Source: Bacillota bacterium
GTDB lineage: Bacteria > Bacillota > Clostridia > Lachnospirales > Lachnospiraceae
Length of the DNA stretch: 31,501 nt
Assembly: GCA_023395555.1 (NCBI GenBank)
Contig: JAEWYQ010000065.1
Location: 1-31,501, forward strand
Direction of reading: 5' to 3'
Of this stretch, positions 16,831 to 25,103 are shown piece after piece. Position 1 is the stretch's first letter, and each line of letters opens with the position of its first letter. Under the pieces are notes generated by a model, which worked only from the letters and a program-made list of their open reading frames with translations, was not told the origin of the DNA and did no database searches. Both the position numbers and the translations under genes were made by a program.

Positions 16831-17001
16831 ATGAGCAAAAAGCATTATGACGGCATTACACTGATGGAGCGTATGAAGGAATGTCATACACCTGCTGTCA
16901 GTATAGCAATAATAGAAAACTTTGAGATTTGTGAGGCATATGCCTGCGGAGTAAAGCGGAGAGCGACAAAGGAAGAGCCCCTTTTACCTATTCATGAATA
17001 G
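16831..17001 (+). pseudogene. Truncated serine hydrolase (beta-lactamase family) remnant
   Basis: A good ribosome binding site (CGGAGG) and ATG 16831 open a 56-codon frame: MSKKHYDGITLMERMKECHT, then PAVSIAIIENFEICEAYACG, VKRRATKEEPLLPIHE and a stop. The segment ERMK-x4-PAVSIAIIEN-x6-AYACGVK matches the N-terminus of beta-lactamase/penicillin-binding-like serine hydrolases, which normally continue through a SxxK motif for about 300 more residues. Here the frame ends before SxxK and the sequence runs straight into a terminator. A 3' deletion of a once full-length gene is the simplest reading. Function is presumably lost. Confidence 0.65.
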
Positions 17002-17018
17002 ATCATAGGATAATATTA

Positions 17019-17054
17019 ACCCGGATAGAAAGCCAAAATCTATCCGGGTCTTTT
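17019..17054. terminator. Terminator between serine-hydrolase remnant and iolG
   Basis: A perfect 11-bp stem, ACCCGGATAGA (17019-17029) with TCTATCCGGGT (17039-17049), loop 9 nt, followed by CTTTT on plus. It lies in the convergent gap and may also stop iolG transcription, although the minus-strand tail is less T-rich. Confidence 0.85.
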
Positions 17055-17067
17055 AACCTATGGAACA

Positions 17068-18081
17068 CTAGAATTCAATTTCAGAAAGTAATACCGGACG
17101 GTTTTCCTCCAGGGACTTCTTCGCAGCCTTGGCAATCAGTACCGGCTGTAAGCCGTCGTTAATATTAACGGGAACCTCGGTATCATTGATGACCGCCTGG
17201 ACAAACAGGGACACCTCCTTGGAGAAGGAAGCCATATAGCGTTCCAGGAAGAAATACAGGGGCTTCTCGCCGGTAACTCCGTCCGCAGTGCTGAGAACGG
17301 CGGTAGAGCCGGTATCATTGGTGACTGCCACCTGACCCTTGGAGCCGAAGACTTCCGCACGCTGGTCATATCCGTAATCAGCCTGGCGGGAATTGTCGAT
17401 TACAGCCAGAGCGCCGTTGGACAGCTTCATGTTGATAATAGCGGTGTCGATGTCGCCTTCCTTGCGGATTGCCGGATTCACCAGGGCTGTTCCGCTGGCA
17501 TATACCTCTACCACATCGCTGGAGGTCAGATAACGTACCATATCGAAATCATGGATGGTCATATCAAGAAACATTCCGCCGGATACTCTGACATATTCCA
17601 ACGGAGGAGCCTCCGGATCTCTGGAGGTAACCTTCACAATATGGACATCGCCGATCTTTCCCTCTTCCACCGCTTTATGTACGGCTTCAAAATTATGATC
17701 AAACCGGCGGTTAAAGCCAACCTGGAACTTCACGCCGGATTGCTCCAGGGCTTCCATCACCGCTTTAATTTTGGCCAGGTCCTGGGAAACAGGCTTCTCG
17801 CAGAAAACATGCTTCTTTGCCTGGATGGCTTCTATGGCTATATCTGCGTGGGTATCTGTAGAGGAGCAGATCAATACAGCCTGAATATTGCCGTCCTGTA
17901 GGATGTCCTTATAATTTGTATGGATCTTCTGAATTCCCAGATTCTTCGCCCATGCGGCAGTTGCTTCGTTCATAAACGGATCCGCAATTGCGGCAACCTG
18001 GGCGTCCTTTACGTGATATGTAATACTTTCTGCATGTACTTTACCGATTCTTCCGGCACCAATTATACCGATATTTAACAT
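17068..18081 (-). CDS. iolG: Inositol 2-dehydrogenase
   Basis: NAD-dependent oxidation of myo-inositol to scyllo-inosose, first step of the pathway encoded by the divergent iol genes. Gfo/Idh/MocA fold, 337 aa. Rossmann motif GIIGAGRIGKVHA (5-17), CEKP with Lys96, and DMTIHDFDMVRYL containing Asp173 and His177. These match the Lys97/Asp172/His176 catalytic set known for Bacillus IolG. It lacks the Cys insertion of the two other Gfo/Idh proteins in this window. ATG at 18079-18081 follows AGGAAAGGA on the minus strand. Transcribed away from iolR from its own promoter. A close relative acting on scyllo- or chiro-inositol is possible, but the context favours IolG. Confidence 0.9.
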   Translation of the reverse strand: MLNIGIIGAGRIGKVHAESITYHVKDAQVAAIADPFMNEATAAWAKNLGIQKIHTNYKDILQDGNIQAVLICSSTDTHADIAIEAIQAKKHVFCEKPVSQDLAKIKAVMEALEQSGVKFQVGFNRRFDHNFEAVHKAVEEGKIGDVHIVKVTSRDPEAPPLEYVRVSGGMFLDMTIHDFDMVRYLTSSDVVEVYASGTALVNPAIRKEGDIDTAIINMKLSNGALAVIDNSRQADYGYDQRAEVFGSKGQVAVTNDTGSTAVLSTADGVTGEKPLYFFLERYMASFSKEVSLFVQAVINDTEVPVNINDGLQPVLIAKAAKKSLEENRPVLLSEIEF

Positions 18082-18130
18082 GGTTTCATATCCTTTCCTA
18101 TGGAGTGGTATGGGTTATTAATGTGATTTG

Positions 18131-18159
18131 ATTATAGCATGATGTTGATAACAATACAA
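18131..18159 (-). promoter_or_regulatory. iolG promoter
   Basis: On the minus strand TTGTAT (18154-18159), 17-bp spacer, TATAAT (18131-18136). The spacer contains TGTTATCAACA, a short dyad whose TGTTGAT half recurs over the iolR -35 region. Confidence 0.75.
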
Positions 18160-18227
18160 TTAAAATATAACAATAATGTAATAAAGACATATTAAAAACA
18201 ATGAATGTTTATTAAAAAATGTTGATT
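18143..18227. promoter_or_regulatory. Putative IolR operator region between iolG and iolR
   Basis: An AT-rich divergent region holding repeated TGTT/AACA words: TGTTGATAACA (18143-18153), ACAATAATGT near 18170, AACAATGAATGTT near 18197 (imperfect 13-bp palindrome) and TGTTGAT (18220-18226). A related CAATGATGTTT lies in the iolJ promoter region near 19240. Their placement over both promoters fits DeoR-type repression. The exact site is inference. Confidence 0.45.
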
Positions 18228-18249
18228 TATTATTAAGATATGGTATAAT
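18222..18249 (+). promoter_or_regulatory. iolR promoter, extended -10
   Basis: TTGATT (18222-18227), 16-bp spacer, TGG immediately before TATAAT (18244-18249). The transcript would start near 18256, leaving a leader of about 118 nt. The block TGGTATAATG-N-CCACGATA recurs at the tsaC promoter. Confidence 0.8.
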
Positions 18250-18255
18250 GTCCAC

Positions 18256-18373
18256 GATAAGCAGAATGGATAAGTGCAGCGTGAATAAAAGGACGCAGCC
18301 TTTGAGTTTCTAATCTGCGGGTATGATATACTGGAACAAAAGGGTTACAATCGTTTTAACAAGGGAGATTTGT
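18256..18373 (+). other. iolR 5' leader sharing modules with the tsaC leader
   Basis: Untranslated leader containing ATGGATAAGTGCAGCGTGA (18266-18284), which matches 26989-27007 at 17 of 19 positions. GCAGA (18261-18265) can pair with TCTGC (18314-18318) to close a domain. A frame open from ATG 18323 runs into iolR, but only ATG 18374 has a ribosome binding site. Confidence 0.45.
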
Positions 18374-19153
18374 ATGGGGATGAAGTCGATTCGAATCAAG
18401 CAGATGGAGCAATATATTCTGGAGCGCGATCTGGTGTCCATGGAGGAGCTGCGGGGCAAATTCGGGATATCTATGAACACGGTTCGCCTGGATGTAGCTC
18501 AGCTTGTGAACAAAGGAGTGATTCGCAAGGTATACGGCGGTGTCTGCAGTAACCAGAAGGGGAATCTGATTCCTTTTGAAGAGCGTCAGGCCAGGAACAT
18601 CCAGGGCAAGATTGCAGTGGGCAAAGCGGCTGCGGGACTGGTGGAGGAGGGCGATATTATCTATATCGATTCCGGAACAACCACCATGTATCTGGTGGAT
18701 TATCTGTTATCCTGCAATTCTGTTACCGTAATAACCAATAATCTCAATGTGATTAACCGGGCGGTTGCCATACCGAATATCAATGTCATCTCCCTTCCGG
18801 GAACGCTGGAGAGGAAGACGAATTCCTTCGCCTCTGCGGATACGGTGCGCGCCCTGGAGAAATATAATATAAGAAAGTCCTTCATGGCTTCCTCCGGCAT
18901 CACGCAAGGGGGGATGATTACCAATTCCTCGCCTCTTGAATATGAGATCAAGAAGGCTGCCATCGCCGTAAGCGCTAAATCCTATCTGATGATCGATTCT
19001 TCCAAGTACGGAAAGAGCGGAATGCTGACCTATGCCGATACGGCGGAGATGGATAAGGTGATTGTCGATGAGAATGTAAATCCCAATCTGCTGGCCTTGC
19101 TGGAGAAAAGGAATGTGAGTACCGTAATTGCACCTCTTTCCGAAGAAGAATAG
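18374..19153 (+). CDS. iolR: DeoR-family repressor of inositol catabolism
   Basis: Transcription factor predicted to repress the iol genes until an inositol-derived phosphorylated intermediate binds. 259 aa. The N-terminal helix-turn-helix spans about 22-52 (MEELRGKFGISMNTVRLDVA, then the wing KGVIRKVYGG). The C-terminal DeoR sugar-phosphate sensor has GDIIYIDSGTTTMYLVDYL-type sequence (IDSGTTT) and VITNNLNV, followed by MIDSSKYGKSGM. ATG 18374 follows AAGGGAGA (18361-18368). It is divergent from iolG, and a terminator separates it from iolJ. The role is assigned mainly from context; DeoR proteins for other sugars look alike. Confidence 0.82.
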   Translation: MGMKSIRIKQMEQYILERDLVSMEELRGKFGISMNTVRLDVAQLVNKGVIRKVYGGVCSNQKGNLIPFEERQARNIQGKIAVGKAAAGLVEEGDIIYIDSGTTTMYLVDYLLSCNSVTVITNNLNVINRAVAIPNINVISLPGTLERKTNSFASADTVRALEKYNIRKSFMASSGITQGGMITNSSPLEYEIKKAAIAVSAKSYLMIDSSKYGKSGMLTYADTAEMDKVIVDENVNPNLLALLEKRNVSTVIAPLSEEE

Positions 19154-19177
19154 GAATATAGATTGAAGTATTGTCTT

Positions 19178-19219
19178 CCCGATCCAGTGAATTTTTGTTT
19201 GCTGGATCGGGTGTTTTTT
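19178..19219 (+). terminator. Terminator after iolR
   Basis: A perfect 10-bp stem, CCCGATCCAG (19178-19187) with CTGGATCGGG (19202-19211), then TG and T6. It uncouples iolR from the iolJ operon. Confidence 0.92.
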
Positions 19220-19231
19220 GTTCCAAAACAA

Positions 19232-19287
19232 TTGACTATCAATGATGTTTGTGTTAACTTAATGTTAAATGGTTAGCAAGTTATAAT
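19232..19287 (+). promoter_or_regulatory. Candidate iolJ operon promoter/operator
   Basis: TTGACT at 19232-19237 has only a weak -10 (TAACTT) at 17 bp. A consensus TATAAT sits at 19282-19287 with a weak -35 (TTAATG) 17 bp upstream. Between them are GTTAAC and AATGTTAAA words and CAATGATGTTT, which resembles the palindrome in the iolG-iolR gap. Which promoter is used cannot be decided. Confidence 0.45.
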
Positions 19288-19324
19288 TATATTCCAGTGT
19301 TAGAATAGAAAGGTGAGTGCACTA

Positions 19325-20167
19325 GTGTCATTAGTCAGTTTGAAAACTATTTTGTCGGAAGCGGAGCAGGGGAATTACGGTGTGGGTGCTTTCAGTGTTG
19401 CCAATATGGAGATGGTGATGGGAGCCATTGAGGCAGCGGAGGAATGTGCTTCCCCGATTATCCTGCAGGTGGCCCAGGTGCGCCTTCCCTATTCACCCAT
19501 CCGTCTGCTCGGGCCCATGATGCTTGAAGCGGCAAGACAGGCAGCGGTTCCTGTTGCGGTTCATTTTGATCACGGATTAGATCTTCCGGCAATCGAAGAG
19601 TCTTTGAAGCTGGGATTTACCTCGGTTATGATCGATGCTTCCCATCTGCCCCTGGAGGAGAATATAGAACTTACAGCGAGGGTAAAGAAGGCAGCAGATT
19701 GCTACGGAGCCTCGGTGGAAGCGGAGGTAGGCCAGCTGGGCGGCAGTGAGGACGGTCTGACGGATCAGGGAATGTACTTTTCGGAACCGGAAGAAGTGAA
19801 GCGGTTGTACGAGGATACGGGAGCGGATGCCATTGCCCTGTCAATCGGCAATATCCACGGTCTCTATAAGGCGGAGCCACGGCTTGATTTTTCAATTTTG
19901 GAGAGGACAAGGGAAGAGGTTGCTGTTCCCCTGGTTCTGCACGGAGGCTCGGGAATCAGCAGTGAAGATTTCAGGCATTGCATCCGTCTGGGGATTCGCA
20001 AGATTAATATAGCCACAGCTAATTTCCTGTCAGTGGAGGGTGCAGTAAGAGAGTATTGCCGGGAGGCCCGAAGGGACTACTTTGCCATGAGTGCGGCCAT
20101 GGTTCAGGGAATGAAGAAGAATGTAATGGAGCATATCGGCATATTTCAAAGCAATAATAAAGTATAA
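19325..20167 (+). CDS. iolJ: Class II aldolase, probable 6-phospho-5-dehydro-2-deoxy-D-gluconate aldolase
   Basis: Zinc-dependent class II aldolase predicted to split the IolC product into dihydroxyacetone phosphate and malonate semialdehyde. 280 aa. Visible motifs: GAFSVANMEM near the N-terminus, HFDHGLD (Asp82 catalytic, His83 zinc ligand), EAEVGQLGG (Glu132/Glu134), GNIHGLY (His178) and LHGGSGIS (His206). Start GTG 19325 gives the family-typical N-terminus xSLVSLKTIL and lies 8 nt after AAAGGTGA; GTG 19313 in frame would add four residues but overlaps that ribosome binding site. First gene of the iolJCBDEA operon. By sequence alone it could be a fructose- or tagatose-bisphosphate aldolase; context decides for IolJ. 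Confidence 0.85.
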   Translation: MSLVSLKTILSEAEQGNYGVGAFSVANMEMVMGAIEAAEECASPIILQVAQVRLPYSPIRLLGPMMLEAARQAAVPVAVHFDHGLDLPAIEESLKLGFTSVMIDASHLPLEENIELTARVKKAADCYGASVEAEVGQLGGSEDGLTDQGMYFSEPEEVKRLYEDTGADAIALSIGNIHGLYKAEPRLDFSILERTREEVAVPLVLHGGSGISSEDFRHCIRLGIRKINIATANFLSVEGAVREYCREARRDYFAMSAAMVQGMKKNVMEHIGIFQSNNKV

Positions 20168-20208
20168 AGGCTTTACACTGCTGTAAGACAGCAAAAGGGA
20201 GGATTATA

Positions 20209-21225
20209 ATGGGATACATAGAATTTGCAAAGGAAAGACCTCTGGATATCGTACCGATTGGAAGGATTGCCATTGATTTTAACCCCGTTGACTATTACAA
20301 GCCCCTTTCCGAGAGTACCACCTTTAAGAAATATCTGGGCGGTTCTCCGGCAAATATCGCGGTGGGGATGGCCCGCCTGGGTAAGAAGGTAGGCTTTATC
20401 GCCAAGGTATCGTCGGATCAGTTTGGCGATTTTGTGGTCAATTATTTTAACAGGGAGGGAATCGACACCTCCCATGTCAGCAGATGCCGGAACGGGGAGA
20501 AGCTGGGCCTTACCTTTACGGAGATATTAAGTGAGACACAGAGCAGTATATTGATGTACCGGAATGAAATCGCGGATCTGCAGCTGGAGGTATCGGATGT
20601 GGATGAAGAATATATTAAGAACACCAAGGCAATCCTGATCTCCGGTACCGCCCTTGCCATGAGTCCCAGCAGGGAAGCGGCGCTGAAGGCCATGTATCTG
20701 GCGAAGAAGCATGGGACGGCAATCATATTTGATATCGATTACCGGCCCTATAACTGGAAGAATGAAGAGGAGATTGCAATTTATTATTCCACGGTTGCGA
20801 AGAACAGTGATATTATCCTCGGTTCCAGGGAGGAATTTGATCTGACGCAGAGGTTCCTCGCGCCCGGCGCCGGGGATGAGGCAACAGCCGCTTACTGGCA
20901 TGGACAGGGAGTGAAGATTGTTGTGATCAAGCACGGCAAGGAAGGCTCCAGGGCTTATACCAACGATGGGAGCAATTATGGAATCAAGCCGTTTCCGGTA
21001 AAGCTGCTGAAATCCTTCGGCGGCGGTGACGGATACGCATCTGCGTTCCTGTACGGTTTGCTGGAGGGGTGGGAGATGATTGACTGTCTGGAATTCGGCA
21101 GTGCTTCTGCGGCTCTGCTGGTTGCCAGTCACGCCTGTTCCGAGGATATGCCCTCCGCCGGGAAGGTTTCGGATTTTATTAAGGAATGTAAAGAAAAATA
21201 CGGAGAGATGATAGCAAGGGTATAG
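20209..21225 (+). CDS. iolC: 5-dehydro-2-deoxygluconokinase
   Basis: PfkB-family sugar kinase phosphorylating 5-dehydro-2-deoxy-D-gluconate with ATP. 338 aa, the usual length. Motifs: substrate-binding YLGGSPANIAVGMARLG (42-58) and the C-terminal ATP/anion-hole signature KSFGGGDGYASAF (268-280) with catalytic Asp274. The KSFGxGD form rather than DTxGAGD is typical of IolC. AGGGAGG precedes ATG 20209. It lies 41 nt after iolJ and 41 nt before iolB, in the same operon. Confidence 0.93.
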   Translation: MGYIEFAKERPLDIVPIGRIAIDFNPVDYYKPLSESTTFKKYLGGSPANIAVGMARLGKKVGFIAKVSSDQFGDFVVNYFNREGIDTSHVSRCRNGEKLGLTFTEILSETQSSILMYRNEIADLQLEVSDVDEEYIKNTKAILISGTALAMSPSREAALKAMYLAKKHGTAIIFDIDYRPYNWKNEEEIAIYYSTVAKNSDIILGSREEFDLTQRFLAPGAGDEATAAYWHGQGVKIVVIKHGKEGSRAYTNDGSNYGIKPFPVKLLKSFGGGDGYASAFLYGLLEGWEMIDCLEFGSASAALLVASHACSEDMPSAGKVSDFIKECKEKYGEMIARV

Positions 21226-21266
21226 AAGGAAGAATAAAATTCAGTGAGAAAGGGCGGGTTATTCCT

Positions 21267-22031
21267 ATGTTTGATTATCCGGCATTTAATGAAGAGGGAA
21301 AAAAGATAATATCCAGAATAGATGGCATCAACCGGGAAATGTGGATGGATATTACTGTTTTTCAGATGAAGAAGGGACAGGAATATGAATTTTATGAGAG
21401 CGGCAAGGAGACGGCACTGCTGCTTCTTGGCGGTTCCCTGGAATATTGCTGGGCATCGGGGACGTATTCTGCAAAGAGGAAGGACGTATTTACCGATGCG
21501 CCTTACTGTCTTCATGTCTGCCGGGACAACAAAGTGATTGTCCGTGCAAGGGAGGACGGTGAGCTGCTGGTGCAGGCAACGGATAATGAAAGAAGCTTTC
21601 CGGGGAGGTTATACGGACCGGAGGACTGCAGGATAGAATTGATGGGAGAGGCACAGTGGGAGGGAACTGCCAAAAGGGAAGTGCTTACCATCTTTGATTA
21701 TCACAGCGCACCCTATTCCAATATGGTTCTCGGTGAAGTGATTACGAAGGCCGGACGCTGGTCCAGCTATATTCCCCACAGTCATCCCCAGCCGGAGGTT
21801 TATTACTATAAATTTGAGAGACCCCAGGGCTTTGGGGCATGTTTTATCGGAGATAATGTCTATAAAGTGTCGGACGGCAGCGCGGCGTCGATCCCCGGCG
21901 GACTGACCCATCCCCAGACGGCAGCTCCGGGTTATCATATGTATTATTGCTGGATGATACGTCACCTGGAGAATAATCCCTGGACAACACGGGACAATGA
22001 TCCGGCGCATGAGTGGCTCATTTCTCTGTGA
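21267..22031 (+). CDS. iolB: 5-deoxy-glucuronate isomerase
   Basis: Cupin enzyme isomerising 5-deoxy-D-glucuronate to 5-dehydro-2-deoxy-D-gluconate. 254 aa, slightly short for the family (about 270). The metal-binding cupin motif YIPHSHPQPEVYYYKF has His171, His173 and Glu178; a further metal-site His is in GLTHPQT. The bicupin N-terminal half carries ALLLLGGSLEYCW. ATG 21267 is used; GAAAGGGCGGG at 21247-21257 is the ribosome-binding-like run. Operon position between iolC and iolD confirms the assignment. Confidence 0.93.
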   Translation: MFDYPAFNEEGKKIISRIDGINREMWMDITVFQMKKGQEYEFYESGKETALLLLGGSLEYCWASGTYSAKRKDVFTDAPYCLHVCRDNKVIVRAREDGELLVQATDNERSFPGRLYGPEDCRIELMGEAQWEGTAKREVLTIFDYHSAPYSNMVLGEVITKAGRWSSYIPHSHPQPEVYYYKFERPQGFGACFIGDNVYKVSDGSAASIPGGLTHPQTAAPGYHMYYCWMIRHLENNPWTTRDNDPAHEWLISL

Positions 22032-22081
22032 GCAGGAACCGTGTGAGTGACGGTTGAAAGAGGAAGAAGGGAGAGATCTAT

Positions 22082-24013
22082 ATGGGAAAGATGAGGATGA
22101 CGGTCGGGCAGGCTCTGGTAAGGTTTTTGGATAACCAGTATGTAAGTCTGGACGGCCGGGAAGAAAAGTTTGTAGACGGAATATTCACCATTTTCGGGCA
22201 TGGCATTGTATGCGGCCTGGGACAGGCGCTGGAGGAGAATCCCCTGGGGCTGAAGGTATACCAGGGCCGGAATGAACAGGGAATGGCCCATGCGGCGGCA
22301 GGCTTTGCAAAGCAGAGCAACCGAAGGAGAATTATTGCCTGCGCTTCCTCCGTGGGACCGGGAGCCGCCAATATGGTTACCGCCGTGGCGGATGCCACGG
22401 CGAATAATGTGCCCTTGCTGGTATTTACGGGAGATACCTATGCCACCAGGCAGCCGGATCCGGTGCTCCAGCAGATTGAGCAGTTTCATGATGCCTCGGT
22501 CACGACCAGCGATGCGTTCCGTCCGGTATCCAGGTACTGGGACAGAGTGAGCCGCCCGGAGCAGCTGATGACGGCAATGATCAATGCCATGAGAATACTC
22601 ACCGATCCGGAAAAGGCGGGGGGCGTATGCATCAGCCTGCCCCAGGACGTTCAGGGGGAGGCCTTTGAGTATCCTGATTATTTTTTTAAAAAGAGAGTCC
22701 ATCGTATTGCCAGAATACAGCCGGATGAGGAGGAAGCCCAGGAAGCCGCGGCGCTGATTCTCAGAAAGAAAAAGCCCATGATTATCGTCGGCGGCGGTGT
22801 GCGCTATTCCGAAGCCGGAGCAAGGCTGCTGGAATTCTGTGAGAAATATAACATCCCCTTTGGAGAGACCCAATCGGGAAAGAGTGCCGTTGCTTCCTCC
22901 CATCCCTTGAACCTGGGAGGGATCGGAGTGACCGGCAATTCGGCCGCCAACTGCATTGCTTCCCAGGCGGATCTGATTATCGGTGTCGGCACAAGGTTAA
23001 CGGACTTTACCACCGGCTCCAAGGAGCTGTTCCGGAATCCGGAGGTGGAATTCCTGCTGGCGAATGTATCAAGCTATCATGCGCAGAAGCTGGATGGAGT
23101 TCCGGTGGTAGCAGATGCCAGAAAGGGCCTGGAGGTAATCATGGCTCTGCTGGACAGAACCGGATACCGCACTGTATACGAAGAGGAGATCCGGCTTGCC
23201 AGCGAGGGCTGGGAGCAGGAAATGAAGCGGTTGACCGGGCTTTGCTATGACGAAAATTATCAATCCCTGGTGGAGGCGAAGGAAGAGGGCGTGGAAGAAG
23301 ACTTTATCCGGGCTACGGGCGGAACGCTGGTGCAGACAACGGCAATCGGTATTATTCGTGAGCTGATTGAACCGGATGCCATTGTGGTTGGCGCGTCAGG
23401 AAGCCTGCCTGGTGATCTTCAGAGAATGTGGACCACGGATGCGAAGGATTCCTACCATATGGAATACGGATATTCCTGCATGGGCTACGAGATCGCGGCG
23501 GCCCTGGGCGCGAAGCTGGCTCAGCCGGAGCGCGCGTCTTATGCCATGGTGGGCGATGGAGCCTTCATGATGATGCATTCGGAGATCGCCACCGCCCTGC
23601 AGGAGGATAAGAAAATCACGGTGCTGCTCTTTGATAATTGCGGCTTTGGGTGTATTAACAATTTGCAGATGGGAAAAGGCATGGGAAGCCTTGCCACCAT
23701 GTTCCGCTATCGTGACAAGGCCAGCGGAAAGCAGAATGGCAGGCTGATGGAAACGGACTTCGCTATGATAGGCAGAGGCTATGGAATGACCGCGTATACC
23801 GCCAGGAATGAACAGGAGCTGAGAGAAGCCCTGGAACTGGCGAAGAAGTCGGAAAACAGCGTGCTCATTGATATCAAGGTGCTTCCCAAATCCATGACGG
23901 ACGGCTATGATGCCTGGTGGCATGTAGGGATCGGGGACAGTGAGACCAATGAGAAGATCAAGGCTGCCTATACGGACCGGATGGAGCATCTGGAACGGGC
24001 CAGGATGTATTAG
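22082..24013 (+). CDS. iolD: 3D-(3,5/4)-trihydroxycyclohexane-1,2-dione hydrolase
   Basis: Thiamine-diphosphate enzyme opening the cyclohexanedione ring to 5-deoxy-glucuronate, the committed ring cleavage step. 643 aa. The three-domain ThDP fold is seen: N-terminal PYR domain with the activating Glu65 ([17 protein letters not shown]), central domain with [13 protein letters not shown], and C-terminal PP domain with [11 protein letters not shown] (GDG at 491-493) running to the [12 protein letters not shown] metal/diphosphate site. ATG 22082 follows GGGAGA at about 6 nt; ATG 22091 is also in frame. A long antisense open frame across iolD/iolE is a shadow. Confidence 0.95.
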   Translation: MGKMRMTVGQALVRFLDNQYVSLDGREEKFVDGIFTIFGHGIVCGLGQALEENPLGLKVYQGRNEQGMAHAAAGFAKQSNRRRIIACASSVGPGAANMVTAVADATANNVPLLVFTGDTYATRQPDPVLQQIEQFHDASVTTSDAFRPVSRYWDRVSRPEQLMTAMINAMRILTDPEKAGGVCISLPQDVQGEAFEYPDYFFKKRVHRIARIQPDEEEAQEAAALILRKKKPMIIVGGGVRYSEAGARLLEFCEKYNIPFGETQSGKSAVASSHPLNLGGIGVTGNSAANCIASQADLIIGVGTRLTDFTTGSKELFRNPEVEFLLANVSSYHAQKLDGVPVVADARKGLEVIMALLDRTGYRTVYEEEIRLASEGWEQEMKRLTGLCYDENYQSLVEAKEEGVEEDFIRATGGTLVQTTAIGIIRELIEPDAIVVGASGSLPGDLQRMWTTDAKDSYHMEYGYSCMGYEIAAALGAKLAQPERASYAMVGDGAFMMMHSEIATALQEDKKITVLLFDNCGFGCINNLQMGKGMGSLATMFRYRDKASGKQNGRLMETDFAMIGRGYGMTAYTARNEQELREALELAKKSENSVLIDIKVLPKSMTDGYDAWWHVGIGDSETNEKIKAAYTDRMEHLERARMY

Positions 24014-24103
24014 ATCAAAGCAGACAAGGACATCGGAAGAATTACGAAATAAATGGAATGGATATATTTTATAGCTGCAAATGCGGCGGAGGGAGGATAA
24101 AGG

Positions 24104-24997
24104 ATGGACAAAAGTAAGATTATGCTGGGGATTGCGCCGATTGGCTGGACCAATGACGATATGCCGGCCCTGGGCGGAGAGAATACCTTTGAGCAATGCA
24201 TCAGTGAGATGGCGCTGGCGGGATTTACCGGCTGCGAGGTGGGCAACAAGTATCCCAAGGATACAAAGGAGCTGAAGGAAGCGCTGGATCTCAGGGGAAT
24301 GAGAATTGCAAGCAAATGGTTTTCTTCCTTTCTGGCTGTGAAACCCTACGGGGAGACAGAGAAAGAATTTATTAAGGAGCTGGATTATCTGGAGGCATTG
24401 GGTGCCAACCGGATTAATGTCTCGGAACAGAGCCATTCGGTTCAGGGCAATGAGGAGCTGTCGATTTACGACCACAAGGTACATTTTACCGAGAAGGAAT
24501 GGAAGCGGCTCTGTGAAGGGCTGAATAAGCTGGGCAAGCTGGCGAAGGATCGGGGCTTTAAGCTGTGCTTCCATCACCATATGGGAACCGGCGTGCAGAC
24601 CCTTGCAGAGACAGAGCGGCTGATGGAGAACACGGATAAGGAGCTGGTATTCCTGTGTTATGATTCGGGACATTTTACCTTCTCCGGAGAAGATCCTTTG
24701 ATTATATTGAGAAAATATCCTGAGCGGATCGGGCATGTACATCTGAAGGATGTAAGGCCGGAGGTGCTGAAGAGGGTGGCGGAGGGCAGATGGTCCTTCC
24801 TTAAGGCAGTCAGAGAGGGGACCTTTACCGTGCCCGGGGATGGATGCGTTGATTTTAAATCCATTTTTGAGGAACTGGATAAGAGCGGTTATGAGGGCTG
24901 GCTTCTGGTGGAAGCAGAGCAAGATCCTGCTAAGGCAAATCCCTTCCGGTATGCCAAGATGGCCAGGAGCTACATCAGGGAGATGATCAATATCTGA
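24104..24997 (+). CDS. iolE: Inosose dehydratase
   Basis: Converts scyllo-inosose (2-keto-myo-inositol) to the cyclohexanedione used by IolD. 297 aa xylose-isomerase-like TIM barrel. Metal and substrate residues are expected in GCEVGNKYP (about 43-51), CFHHHMGTGVQ, CYDSGHFTFSG, GHVHLKDVRP and the terminal LVEAEQDP. ATG 24104 comes after GGAGGGAGGATAAAGG. The 90-nt gap to iolD contains no terminator, so it stays in the operon. Confidence 0.94.
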   Translation: MDKSKIMLGIAPIGWTNDDMPALGGENTFEQCISEMALAGFTGCEVGNKYPKDTKELKEALDLRGMRIASKWFSSFLAVKPYGETEKEFIKELDYLEALGANRINVSEQSHSVQGNEELSIYDHKVHFTEKEWKRLCEGLNKLGKLAKDRGFKLCFHHHMGTGVQTLAETERLMENTDKELVFLCYDSGHFTFSGEDPLIILRKYPERIGHVHLKDVRPEVLKRVAEGRWSFLKAVREGTFTVPGDGCVDFKSIFEELDKSGYEGWLLVEAEQDPAKANPFRYAKMARSYIREMINI

Positions 24998-25074
24998 CGC
25001 GGCCTGACCGGATACCCGGTATATTGCACCGGTGAGCTGTTTTCAGGAATCCGGCCGGATATGGATCAGATACA

Positions 25075-25090
25075 TGCCGTTGGAACGGCA
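25075..25090 (+). other. Short inverted repeat just upstream of the iolA ribosome binding site
   Basis: TGCCGTT (25075-25081), GG, AACGGCA (25084-25090), immediately before GAAGGAGG. A tight hairpin here could modulate iolA translation or mRNA processing. No T-run follows, so it is not a terminator. Confidence 0.5.
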
Positions 25091-25103
25091 GAAGGAGGAT
25101 GAA

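Noticed and set aside
21962..22903. 313-codon minus-strand frame over the iolB-iolD junction
   Set aside because: Antisense to clearly identified iolB and iolD; composition rich in Arg/His/Gly typical of a shadow frame.
23396..24922. 508-codon open frame on the minus strand across iolD and iolE
   Set aside because: It mirrors two certain genes, crosses their intergenic gap, has no ribosome binding site and shows no recognisable protein features; it is open because of codon bias on the coding strand.
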